Source: Camarhynchus parvulus | Lineage: Eukaryota > Chordata > Aves > Passeriformes > Thraupidae | DNA length: 64,000 nt | NCBI RefSeq assembly: GCF_901933205.1 | Contig: NC_044573.1 | Coordinates: forward strand, 57,290,493 to 57,354,492 | Direction: 5' to 3' | Shown here: piece by piece, positions 37,901 to 49,977 of the stretch | Numbering within the stretch: the stretch's first letter is position 1 | How the letters are laid out: every line of letters starts with the position of its first letter | The notes under the pieces: generated by a model | The model's input: the letters and a program-made list of their open reading frames with translations, nothing else | Told to the model about the DNA's origin: nothing | The model's database searches: none | Translations under genes and position numbers: made by a program

Positions 37901-40542
37901 GTTGAAATTATGCCAAATAGTTAAAGGTATCTGTGAGGCAGACTTAAGCGGTAAGACTATTCAATGTAATGTTTTATTTCTTTTATTTTAATAACTTTAC
38001 CAATATTTTAAGACAGATGTAAGTGTTAGGATTCCCCAAGTGCCTTCTTCAAGGTGTTTTTCTCTGTGGTGAGTGACTGTCTTAAAATAAGGGCAAGAAC
38101 TTCTTTCACCACTGCAGTATTGTTTCTCTGGAATCAGAGGATGAAACCTTTGCTTTACACCTGGGAAGACAGGATCTTCACCCTCACACCAATACTGAAA
38201 TAACTGCTTAAAATTCTGGTTTCTTCTGAATCCTGAACCTGGAATCTTGACTCATCTTGCAGCCTCATTCCTAATTTCAGCCTTCTGTATCTTTCTTTTA
38301 GGGACTATAAGCATCCCTTCCTGGCAGGGCTGACAACAGCCATCACACCCCTCACTTGCTTCTCATATCAACAGAACTCTGCTCAAGAATAGAAATTTCC
38401 CTTACATTGAAATGGGTGCCCAGACAAGGCAGAGAGAGTGTAGCCCTACGCACCTCCTAGAAATGAGACAGGATAGCAGGTGTTCAGAAGCAGTGGTCAC
38501 AACTTATACTGAATATCTACTCCCTCCTCTTAAAAAAAAATAGAGAATATGATTTGGTTCTGATTTCCTTTATAGGCAATTTTAAGGCAATTTATCCAGA
38601 CATCTTAAGACATCTTTTTCCTCAGCTGATGATGGGAAACAAAGTGTTCATGATCATTTCTGTCTAACCACATGCCCCTATCACAATAAAATATCTGGCT
38701 TTGCAATGGAGGAAAATACCCCTTGTGAGACAAGGGAAGACAAAATTGAAGGAGATGAAAGTAGGAATGAGGAGGAAAGAATGAAAAGACTTCAATGGTC
38801 AACATTTTAAAAATGTTCAGTGTAGGAGGTGAAAACAAGGGACAATGCGTATGATGATGGCACTTGTCCTCCTATAAATTACATAAGGTTATGAAATGGT
38901 TTTGTTATCAAATGATCAAATTAATTAGACTCTAATGTAACATGGTGATACTATTGGAATGGTTGTATTCTGTGACTCTGGGAGGTCAGGGTCATTAAGA
39001 ACCCCAAGGCAACACCTATATTTTCCTGAGAATTTCTTTCACTAATGGGCAAACTCTGTTATGGCTGCTTAAATTGAAAATAAAAGAATTGTTGTCAAGA
39101 CTGAACTATTGCATCTTTCAAAATAAGGGTAAGCTATTCTCCAATGTCTTTCAAAATATGAATGGAGGGAAAGAAACTCTAGGTGTAAACAGTATAAAAA
39201 AAGCTGCCTCAGACAGATCTCAGTCAAGAAAGAAGAATTGCCCTCTCAGCCTGGCTTTCTGGTGGCTGCTGTGGGTAACTCGGTTTTGTTCAACATAAAC
39301 TGCTTGTAGTTTGCTCTAGGGTTTTCTCATTGATTTGTTGTACCCAAGCTTTTGAGTTATATAGATATATATGTAAGTACTGCAGCAGACTTCTGTTTTA
39401 CTCAGCTCACTCCATGGTCTGACTGAGCTCTTGTTTCTCAGCATCTGGCAAGCCATCATCACTCCAGGAAACATTAGCAACACCCACATCAGTCATGACA
39501 GATTAGGCACAGTGTTGGGATGGTGCTCATTGTGTCTCATTTTTCAGGAAAATTGGCCTCAAACTGGGCTTAGAAATACATGCAACTAATGAGCATGACA
39601 ACACAATGAAGCATTTAGACTGGCTGGCCTGACTGGATTTTTTTCCTTAATGAAATGAATATTTTGGGTTTTGTGGTCACCATTTTCACCCATTCCATTC
39701 AGGCTACGACCATGTCACTTACTGTATTTTTGATTCGCATTGTGCAATAGACTGTGGGGTCACAGGTATCTCTGAACCAAGTCAAAGTAGGCAGTGACTT
39801 CTCTTGGACATTATCCTCACCTGAAAAATGCTGTTCTTGCTATTAGCAAAAAGATGCTCTCATCAGAGCTAGTAAAATCTTGAAAGAGTGAAAGAAGTGT
39901 TAATTCCCAACTTGATACCTCTTCAGCTTTAAGATAGAGCACTCTATCTGGGGTGAAAGGCCTGTTCAATGTCATGGCTTCAGAGCTTACTGGAACTTGT
40001 TTAGCTTTTTAAAAACTCAGGGAAAAATACTGTTTCATTGCAAAGTAGACCACTGAGGGACACAAAAATGATAAGATGAACTTCTGACTTGGAAGACTGA
40101 TCTCCCACACATCAACTGATTTCCATCTGTTATTTTTCATTTCACCATTTCTTTATATACATAATGTTGAACACTAACGAGAATCATTAATTAAAAATGA
40201 AAGAAACCAATTACGTTTTGTACTTTGCACACAGTTATTTGTGCAAGAAAGACTTGTTATTTCTTTGTGCATATGAAATACAAATAACCTTTCCATCTGG
40301 GTAAAACAGTCAGGGACAAGAGATCCTGGAGTTGGCATGTAAAATGAAAAGGAAGGGGAGAGAAGCCAGAGGAAGTAGTCCGGTATTGTTTAGTCACAGC
40401 AGCAGCAGCCATCCCACAGGAAGCATCTCTAGCCAAAAGGGAGAGGGGTGGTCTCCCTTCCAATGCTCTGACCCTTGCAGTGCTGCAGACCTGTCTGCAA
40501 GGTGTTGGAGCCAAGGAATATGCTGCTCAGGAAAGCCTGAGA

Positions 40543-40634
40543 CACTGGAGCAAAGCAGTGAATTGCAAACTGTGACTGCATTTGCATGGAGCAGCAAAAT
40601 CCTGCAGACATGGTGCTGTCTTTGAGGGGACTGA
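40543..40634. repeat. Unassigned interspersed repeat, copy 1
   Basis: This ~92-bp stretch beginning CACTGGAGCAAAGCAGTGAA matches 42291-42382 in the same orientation at roughly 85% by eye. I do not recognise the family. Read on the minus strand both copies carry a similar short frame (HANAVTVCNSLL and CANAVTVRDSLL), which is consistent with common descent and not proof of coding. Confidence 0.7.
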
Positions 40635-42290
40635 CATGATGCAGATGGGCAGCAAGCAGACAGCTTTCAAAAGCCTGATCTCAGCCAGCACTGCAAATTT
40701 CACTGCTCCTTTAGTTCATGAGGACTTCTTCATTGCAGCCTTCCTTCTGCTTCACTCAGATATCCTATGCCAATCAAAGAATCTCTGCTTGTCACTCACT
40801 AACACAGCCAATGTTAGACACAACAGTCAGCCAGGTACAGATGTGCACTTCCAACAAAACTGGACCATGGGCTTTGCCCCACATTCAGAAGGAGGAGGAT
40901 TCTTCAGTAGTGTAACAGGGACAAACTAAATCTGTGTTTGGTTTTTGAAAGGAAAGCAAAATTATGCAGATGTAGAATTTTGTGACACCAGATGGATTAT
41001 ATCTGGAAGTGTTTATCATTTTTAATATTTTGTAGCCAGATGTTGATGCACAGGCATTGCTGGTTGTAGCCATACGAAGCTGCATTAGAAGGACACTCTC
41101 TAACCTTTGTTAAGAAATTACAATGTTTTGATCCAGTTAAGATCAACTATTAGTACAGAATTAGCCAACCACTTCTGTAAACTGTTAAAAAAATAGGAAA
41201 CAGACGCTCAATAGAAGAAAGGCTATCAACCAGAGCATTCCTGATCTTTTTATAAAATGTAAACTTAAATACTTTATGTGTCCTTTAATGAACTGCTGTA
41301 GAACAACTTTAGTAGTCAAAACATTTCACAGGATTACACAAATGCAATTTGTCATTTATTAATATTTCCACAGAAGTGGTGTCCCTGGGAAAAAAGGGCA
41401 CAGAGGTGGCACATGCCAGGTGATAAATGTAAAGTGTTTCTGTGGCTAGAACTCTACACAGATCTGATACTGGTAAGACTGATGGCATTTTGATTGTAGG
41501 AAAGCAGCAGCTTTTATTCCTCAAACAGACTGTGTGTGTCTGCGGGGGAAGGAGCAGCCATATCTACATTATGTGGCAACATCTACAAATGTTAACAAGT
41601 ATATGCTAATTGATCATGTTTGCAGGAAGGATGACTGAAGCAGGCTCAGAAATTGCAAATAGAGATTTTTCTGTGGAAGTCCACACTGCTGCTACATTGA
41701 AGAATTAACTCTGCTTTTCAATTTTTTTTTCATTGGTTGCACAGCTGAGTGATCTGGTCCTGCTTCATTTTCCTAGCTAAGAATGGTGATGAGTGGCAGG
41801 CCTATGCTAGTGTAATGTCTGCTGTTCTCCTCAGAGCTGTGAGTTCTATGTCAGAGGAAGAATGGAGCTGGATGAAGATCCTGAAGTAAGAAAATCATCT
41901 GAGTTCCCCAGGTCTTCCATTCTTTCTGTAAAATGGGGATTATAATGTTGTTTATCTCCTGCCTCTTTTTCAATTTAATATAAACAAATAATGATAATTA
42001 TTTTCTAGATGTTTTGAAATTTAGTATAGTCAAACCAGAATTCTTTCCTTCAAACCACTTCATGTAGATAGACTTGATATTTTGAGCAAATTGAACAGCT
42101 GGACCTTCATGGGGAAAACACAAGCAAGTTAAAAATGGAAAAAATGGAAAAAGAATGGAAGGTATTTCTTAATGTGTTCTGGAAACCAAGTCAGAAGGAT
42201 CACTACTTAGAGCAGGGCTATTTTGCAAAACATTTCTGCAGAGACATTCAAATTGCTGCCTGTCTTGCCCATTTTCTTGCATAGCTCTTG

Positions 42291-42382
42291 CACTGGAGCG
42301 AAGCAGTGAATCACGAACTGTGACTGCATTTGCACAGGGTAGCAATCCTGCAGGCTTGGTGCTGTCTTTGAGAGGACAGACA
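42291..42382. repeat. Unassigned interspersed repeat, copy 2
   Basis: Begins CACTGGAGCGAAGCAGTGAA and runs in parallel with copy 1, 1.75 kb away, through TGTGACTGCATTTGCA and GGTGCTGTCTTTGAG. Similarity fades on both sides. Confidence 0.7.
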
Positions 42383-44002
42383 CTGTTCTGTCCATGCTCT
42401 TGCAGACTGAGGAACAGCTGCAAGCAGGCAATGGGATGGACAAGGCAATCTGATCTACAGGGTACCCCTAGGTTTCCTTCATCATCTGAATGGCTCAGGG
42501 AGAAAGGTAAACCCAACAGTCACAGACATGACTGCACATGGTATAAAGTGATTTCAGATAGATTTAGAATAAATACCAGTAGAGGGAAGTTCAGAATAAG
42601 ATTATTTTTTCTCTTTCTTGGCACATAGGCTCGGTTACCACACTCCTTGGTAATTTACACCTTAGGTAAGTAGTCCCAAGGTAATTCAAGTCACCATCCC
42701 ACAGCATAACCATGGAAGGGACTGACCATCCACGTACCATACACTTAATGGAGGGGGTCTCACAACCACTCCCTTGTTGTGAATTGTCCCAGTTGATTCA
42801 CATTTTAAAAACGCAGTTTCTCAAACAGAGTAGCAGTAGTTTGCTAAAAACATCAGATTCAATTGCTGCTCAACAAAAATAACACTCTCTACTGTCTCCT
42901 CCTCATTTAGCATGGTCTCCAATGTTTATCAAATGAATTCAGCACAACCACAAATGGGTTTTTTTTTCTTTGTCTTTTTCCCAGATTAAATGTGATTTGC
43001 ACATGCAGCTAAGGGAAGGGATACCTCCTTTGCATATATTTTAGCAACCAAATAGTTTAGTCTTTTGTTCACAAACAAGCTGCTGCTTTTCTTCTCCCTG
43101 TCCTTGCTTTTGGAGGCTATCCCAGATCTCAGCTCATGCTAACCAGAGCTATATTACATCTGGCACTGTCCCTGTGATTGCTCAGGCAGCTGGAACAAGT
43201 TAGATTGCATTGTTTCCTATGACTTCCCCTTGCATATCAGTTGCCATTACTCCATCCCTGCTGGAGCACTTTTCCATGTATGTTCTCTCCTTCTGTTCTA
43301 TGCAAACTGCCAGAAGTTTTCACAGTTTTTTCATTTCCACTGTGAAGCACAGAGAAGACCAAACACCCAAAAGCAGATGCTAAGGAAAATGTAGTATAGG
43401 CTTCTGACCAAAGCAATACAGATTGCAACTAATGCTGCTGTCCTACTGTATTTCCCTCTTCAAGAAGTTCTCTGCACTTCTCTTTCCTGAGGGAGGACAA
43501 CGTGAGATGCTTTTCAATCATTCTTTTTTTTTAGTTTACAATTCTGGACACTTCCAGTGGCCTAAATCCCAGGTCATGTAAAACAGCAGTGATGTTAGCA
43601 GGAAGGTTTTGGCAGGCAATACTTTGCAAGGGGAAGCTCTGTGAGACTGTTACATACACAAAGTGCTCATTCTCTTGAGAGTGCTGATATGAAGCTGGAT
43701 CCATGTAAATCCAGCCTGGGTAAGCCACCTTCTCTGTCCTCCTGGAGAGCTGGAATGAATCAGACATGGATTAATTTCCATGATAAGACACAGTCACTAA
43801 TTCATATTTCCCTTGTGCTGTCATTTACAATTTGTCATTTACAGTTTGCTCCTTCCCATCCAGGTGTGGCTGCAGGTCAGAGACTGAGCCTCTGCCCAGC
43901 TGAGCTTTGTAGCTGGTGCTGCCATAGTTCCAGTTATTGTTTCTCTGTGACAATGCCACTGTCTAAAAGCCATTTCATCACTCCAAATCACATCTCTGGA
44001 CT

Positions 44003-44025
44003 ATCCTTCATGCCTCATGAAGGAT
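44003..44025. repeat. 10-bp inverted repeat with 3-bp spacer
   Basis: ATCCTTCATG, CCT, CATGAAGGAT. The match is perfect but short, and chance occurrence in a window this size is plausible. Confidence 0.8.
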
Positions 44026-44215
44026 GTTGTTTTCTCCTAGTTGCCCCATGAGCTGTGGGTTGGAATTTATATTTTCAAATTGCAATCATGTATGGTTACA
44101 AAAGAAAGAAGGCATTGTGTTTGACGTAGCATGGGTAATGTGGAAGACATATACATTTTTATATGAAGTACAGATACAGTCTAGCCATTAATTTCTGGTC
44201 CAGCTCTGGATTACT

Positions 44216-44310
44216 ATTGTTTATTTGTTAAGTGCCAACTATGTGCTCAGAGCTGTGGAAGACTTAAAATGAAGACAATCCCAGCCTTAAAAACTTGGAT
44301 CTGACATTCT
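44216..44310 (-). repeat. Ancient L2-type LINE remnant (3' end)
   Basis: The plus strand reads TATTTGTTAAGTGCCAACTA, TGTGCTCAGAGCTGTGG, AATGAAGACAATCCCAGCC, then TTAAAAACTTGGATCTGAC. This follows, in order, the reverse complement of the L2 3' consensus as I know it (TTTATTGAGCRCCTACTATG, TGCCAGGCACTGTG, AGACARTCCCTGCCCT, AAGGAGCTTACA). The fragment is short and heavily diverged, and it is on the minus strand. Confidence 0.6.
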
Positions 44311-45919
44311 CCAAAAGTCAAAAGAGGGTTTAGATCAGGTGTTCCAGTTCAGGCTCATCCTCATTATGAAGTGGTGCTGAAAAAATCCAGATGCTTAATA
44401 AAGAATTGCTGCATTTTCTTGTAAAAATGTAACATTTATTGTAAATGACTACTTTTTCTAATGAATATTTTGGAAGTGACGTTCATATAGAGAAACGATA
44501 AACTGCAATAAATTGCATAGGGGTTGCCTGATGTTTCTGGAGAATAAAAAGAATAGAAACTCTTGGCCAAGATGATGAAAAACTTTCAGACAAGCCAGGG
44601 AGTGAGTGCCGACATGGTGTAATCTTAGGCATCCATTAAGGACTTTAGGCTGTATTATCTGGGTAAGTGCTGGACAGACCTGAAGTGAGGTACCAGAGCC
44701 TGTTATAGCAAAGAAGTGTTAAGACTGTGAGAACAGCAAAACTCATATGTTGATATACACTGGTATGAACTGAGGATGCTTCTTTTTCTAGCCATTCTTG
44801 GGGGGAAAATATCTGTGAGAAGAGTGACCTACCTTTTCTTGAAGTGGGCAGGTGGAGTGCCGAGAAAGGTCAGGAAGGAAGGGGTTAATTTTCTGGTGGG
44901 TATGGCTGGGTTAGCTCTCAGTTCTTTGCCTGAAGCACATCAGTCCTGTGTGCTGCATTGCTCATGTATGAGATTAAATACTGAGCCATAGAAAAGTGGC
45001 ACAAAACATGTTAGTGTGTGCAGCTTTTACCTTCCCCTAAACCTGCACCTCTGTTCCTGTGGGACTGTGGGCCTCAAACACCTTGCATTTAACATGGAAA
45101 ACACTCACAGTAGTTGACAGGAGGTACACATTTTTCACATGTGCAACCTGCTTTAACTAGAGGCAAAGCCCTAGGCATTCTAGCCTTAAACAATTTAGTC
45201 CTCATTACTACTCCCATGACAAATAAATCCAGCTGGCACAATCTAAAGCCCAGGGAAAGTTCCAATTGATTATCAGATCTTTCAGATCAAACTATCACCA
45301 ACTAGAGAAATATTTAAATTTTTAAAAATAATTATTCATTTAAAAAAACCTTTTTTTTTTAATGTCAGGGAAGAAAGCAAACACCTGTTCTTGGTAATTT
45401 TATTCCATGTTTGGGTGAACATTTTGTTAATTTTATTTTCCCTCCTGTATTGTCTTTTCTCCTCATCTCCCCAAACTGGTCACCTCTGATGTAGCATTAA
45501 CATAACTCTGTGTGGAAAAATCACATTCCACTGCAGATGTCTCTAGCCTGAAGCAGGGTGAGTGACACACCTGTGTACTGGACCTACTGCGTTGTTTAGC
45601 ACGATAATAAATGAGTGGATGTGATTTCTTCAAGGAATGTGTACAATTACAGGCAAATACTGTAAACCATTGCAAAGCCTTTCCACCGGGATAGATCCTC
45701 CTGTCTTTACTCAGACAATATTCCCACCACTTTCCTGTCTAAACACAACCTTATTTGCAGTTCAGGTTTATTGTAGGCAGTCGGGAGGGAGAGGAAAAGG
45801 GGAGAGGTGTTTGCTAGTGCTTGTATGTTGGGAAGAGGCTCTAATGTGGAGCTAAAGAGTGGGATGACCCCTGGTGCTTTTGCTGGGAATTGCTGGCCCT
45901 CAGTTTAACACGGAACTGC
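44311..45919. other. Intergenic, unique DNA before the CpG-rich segment
   Basis: I see nothing recognisable here apart from AT-rich runs near 45305-45360. Confidence 0.5.
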
Positions 45920-46720
45920 ATTTCCAGAGGCGTCCCGCAGACGGTCCCGTGCGCTGGAGTAGCGACAGGCACGGCGGCTGAACGCGTTTTCCCAGCTCTG
46001 TCTCCCAAGCTAGGTTTGTTTCAGTGGGATAGTATTTGCAATAGCTAAACCTAAAGGTGCATGAATTTCTGCTGATTTCCAGCACATATTAGGGTCTTTT
46101 TGGAGTGTAAAATCACGCTGTTGCTTCCTTTAAACGCGTTCTCCTTTGGGAAGGTGGAACAGGCGCAGCGGGAGGGTGGGCAGGGCACACGCAATTTACT
46201 GATTCTTGTCTACTCTGCTGTTAATGATGATACCAGGAATGGCCTGTGACAACCAGCTCAGTTTTCACCTTCAGGCACTTCTCCGTGCCTCCCAGGCTCC
46301 CGCTGCATTCGGGTTTATCCCGCTGTGTCACCTCCGCGTCACTGCGCTCAATGCAGCACCGCTCCTACCCCGGGCCCGGAGCGGGGCTCCTGCTGCCGCC
46401 TGCGGACGGCTCTCCGAACCCGCCCTGAAACCAGAGCATGAGCCAGCCCCGGGTCCCCAGGCAGCTCATCCCGCGCTGCTTTCCCCGCAGCGTCCCCGGG
46501 GAGGCGGGATGGAGCGCTCCATCAGCCGAGCCCCGGGAGATGGCAGTGTCTCCCCGCCGACTGCAGCCGCAGCTCGCAGGGCTGCGGCAGCACGAACCCA
46601 ACCGCGGCGAGCGAGGGTCTCGTCCTGCCCCGGAACACCCTCAGCTCCGCGTTTGCACAACCGCTTCTTGGTACGGTGGCGCTGAAGGAGAAACTCGATG
46701 TCTGGAGGCTGGGGAGCAGC
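45920..46720. promoter_or_regulatory. CpG-island-like segment
   Basis: This is the only stretch of the window with dense CpG. There are clusters at 45928-45990, 46110-46170 and especially 46280-46710, with runs such as CCCGGGCCCGGAGCGGGG and CCGCCGACTGCAGCCGC. The surrounding tens of kilobases are CpG-poor. The long open frames on both strands here follow from high GC and match nothing I know, including TCF21. It probably marks a promoter of a non-coding or unrecognised transcript, or a developmental regulatory hub. The direction cannot be set. Confidence 0.6.
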
Positions 46721-49367
46721 AGTGGGATCAGCCTGTGGCATCCTGAGTCGTGGCCATCCGCCTGTGTTTTGCCATGCAATGCAGCATCCCTCCCGCTTCT
46801 CCAGCGTCAGACTGCCTGCCCACCCCCTGCCACTCCTGCTCCTCACACTTCGGGGTCAGGACCTACACAGGCCACAAAGCAGGCTGAAATTACTCTGTGC
46901 TGGTGACACAGAGGAATGAAAATCTGCCTCAAAGCAGCAGTATCTGCTTGGGATGAACCCATATGGAAAAAAAAATTAGGAGAAATAGACTGCAAACATT
47001 CATAGGCTTCACTGTTCTAGGCAAGAACAATCACATCGCTGTTCACCTGCCACCCATGATGGTTCATCTCTGCTACCAGGGGCTGAGTGACAGGAGAAAT
47101 AACACATGTTTTTTCTGGAGGGGTTCAGTGTGAAGCAGATAAGGGAGGCTGACATTGTCCATCTCAGCACTAGCCCATGGCTGGACAAGACAACTGCTTT
47201 CAAGCATTACAGAAGTTCAGAAACTAATATCCCAAGTACTCAGCTCATACCCTAAGGGCTGCTGCAAAAAAATTACTATATGGATGTCAAGCCCTGATCT
47301 CTACCAACCCCTAGCCCTGTCCCAACTCTACTCCATGATTTTCCCATCCCAGTTCATCCCCATAGCTCTTTGTGCACCTGATTCAATTTGGCAGTAAGAA
47401 GGGGCCATATTTCCCAAAATCCTCTCCTCCATTAGCTGGTCCCATGTCATATCTCCTCCTCTGCACACCCTCAAGGGTGAAAAGTGGGGACTCACAGGGT
47501 GAGAGTGAGTGGGTCCCTGGGACCCTCTAGTTTATCTTTTATATACCAGTAATGTTCCTATCTGAGGCTACTAGTCTGCCCAGAAAGTCAGTGGATGCAT
47601 TAGTCTGTGCTTTCACTATTATTTGTTTGATGTCTGAGCTGGCAAAGCATTTCACAAAATTCTGTGCTGGAGCATCATGATAATAAGATCAATTCTCCTT
47701 CCAAAACAAAAAGTTCTAATCTATTTTCCATTTGTGCCAATGTGTTTGTGTCAGAGACTGCACAGTGGTGAGGCCAGAGGATCTAGGGACTTATAAAAAA
47801 TTTATCCAAAACTTTTATGGATGTCTTCTGTCAAGACAGTTGCTCAGAAATTTGTTATATCCTAGGAATACAAATTTTATTCACTGTTCCAGAACACCTA
47901 GATATCTGCTGCTACCAATAATTTTCAGACAGCTTCCAGAATAAAATGGAAAATGGAAAAACATGGTAGCAACTGTGAATTTTGTAAAGTAACCCCAGAA
48001 GTGTTGTTATTGAGACACTGCGGTTGACATTGGTTTGCTGTTCTTTCCACCAATTTTACCAAAATGATGAGTAGTAAAGACTTCAAGAAGTCATTATAGC
48101 TAGAAACCTTTGGAGAAGGAGGCATTCAGTACCATCCTATTTTTCAGGAAACACCTCAGTATATCTGGCCTCCTATCTCTCTTCAGCCCAAGAGATGCTC
48201 TTGGTCAATTGAACTGAAGTTTGCTGAAAGATGCACTGGCGCTGGCAAAGTCCTTTGGAGACCATCAACTGCTGTGAATAATGCTATGAATAAGCCTATT
48301 TAAATGGCTGAGGTCCAAGGAATTTGAGAATACCAGATACCTATGAGATTGTCCTACCAGCTCCATTTCACATGTTTCTTCTAGAATGAATCAATACAGA
48401 GAAAATTTGTGACCCCAAACAGGCGTATAAAAAACAGACAGGGCCACAGCTTCTTAAGGTTGCTGACAATCTGTTTTGCACAAAGTGTCCCTGCAGGAAG
48501 AGCATGGGAATGCTGGCTCTTTTTCTTAAGCCAGGGAGAGTGCAGGAACATTTTGCAGATAGCTGAATTACCCGCTCTCAGTATGCTATGACCTCAGTAG
48601 AAAGGAAACTCATTCATGGAAAATACTGTGTTTTAATCTTGGCTTCTTTGAAAATCCGGTCCTGGCTCCAGGGAGCTTATGGAATGTCTCCTGGCATTGT
48701 CTCTATGGCCAACTCATTGCCTTGTTACGCACAGGGTGGTAAAGTTGCAGAGATCCCAATCTGTCCATCTATCTCTGCCTGTTCTAACGTTGAGAGCTGG
48801 AAAAGCCACACACACTGCACTGCAAACTCTTTGGAGCACACTCCTGCCATCTCTGAAGGCTCTCTTCTGTAGGCAACAATAGGTCTGGTCTGGTTTGCTG
48901 GTAAATTATGCAGTTTGTCTGAGACATAAATTTGGCTTACAGTGGAAGCATTTGCCTGGCTGAGAGGCGTACTGTAACAAATGCACTTACTGGATTGTCT
49001 GCCATCCCTGAAGTCATCATCTTGCAGCCGAGGCCAAATGTTACAGTGCACGTCTTCACTCATCTCTCAAACAAATCACAAGACTGCTTACACAACTCTG
49101 AGAAACTTTCACTGCAGACAGCATGCTGTAGAGTTGACACTTGGGTAATGTTACACACGTGTAATCTCAGTTTATTGGATGACCAGCAGCTTTAGAGATA
49201 GCAATTCCAGGAGGTTTTCTCAAGTAACTCTCAGACACTTGCTACCTCTCAGTTAATGGGTCAAGCAGCACAACCTTCTTTCCAAATGGCCTCCAAAACA
49301 TTATTGTCACATAATGAGTAGTCCTAAAGGTGTACTAATCCTGAGACTAAATGGATCTTAACTCCTT
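46721..49367. other. Intergenic, unique DNA between CpG-rich segment and LTR
   Basis: CpG density falls away after about 46860. No gene or repeat family is recognised. Confidence 0.5.
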
Positions 49368-49977
49368 TGCCATGATTTAACCCCAGCCAAGCCCCATGCA
49401 GCCACACACTCACTCCCCATCAATTGGAATGAGGAGAGAATCAGAAGGGTTAAAGCTGGAGAACTCATGGGTTCAGATAAAGACTGGCTAATAGGATCAG
49501 CAAAAGCCGTGCACACAAGCAAAGCAAAGCAAGACATCAATTCACTGCTTCCCGTGGGCAGGCAGGTGTTCAGCTATCTCCAGGAGAGCAGGGCCCCATC
49601 ACCCATCAGGTCTCATGGGGCCCTGGCCAGAGAATGGTTACTTGGGAAGACAACTCCATCACTCCAAATGTCTCTCCTTCCTCCTTCTTCTCCTAACATT
49701 ATATACCAAACATGATGTGATATGGTCTGGAATAGCCCTGTGGTCGGTTTGGGTTCCCTGTCCTGACTGTGTCTACTCCCAATTTTCCATATATCCCCAG
49801 CTCCCTTGCCAGTGTGGCAGTATAAAAGGAGAAAGAAAAGGCCTTTGCTCTGTGTGACCCCTGCCTAGCAATAACAAAAACATCTCTGTATTATCAACCC
49901 TGTGCTCAGCACAAATCCAAAACACAGCCCCAAACCTGCCACTGAGAAAAAAAAATACCTAGACCAAAATCAGCACA
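49368..49977 (+). mobile_element. Solo LTR of an endogenous retrovirus (avian family)
   Basis: The element runs from TGCCATGATTTAACCCC to a terminal AACCAGCACA-like end (ACCAAAATCAGCACA), about 610 bp, bounded by TG and CA. Internal landmarks I recall for this bird LTR family are all in order. They are the purine-rich GGAGAGAATC block, GGTTACTTGGGAAGAC, a TATA-like ATTATATACC, GGTCTGGAATA, AAAAGGCCTT, AATAACAAAAACATC and CAGCACAAATCC. No retroviral internal genes flank it, so it is a solo LTR left by recombination. A clear target-site duplication is not visible (CTCCTT on the left, TCTCTT on the right is at best degraded). It contains a 26-bp segment that recurs at 51963-51988. Confidence 0.8.

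Larger units (their letters stand above)
27786..44215. other. Long intergenic stretch
   Basis: Unique DNA holding the palindrome at 29263, the nuclear-receptor half-site cluster at 34938 and the unassigned repeat pair at 40.5/42.3 kb. A 181-codon minus-strand frame at 32149-32694 is the longest open frame of the window but has no recognisable domain. No gene is supported. Confidence 0.5.

Noticed and set aside
46206..46846. Open frames of 102-159 codons on both strands in the GC-rich segment
   Set aside because: Overlapping frames on both strands are expected where stops are rare. The peptides are Pro/Arg/Ala-rich and match no known protein. TCF21 bHLH residues were looked for and not found.
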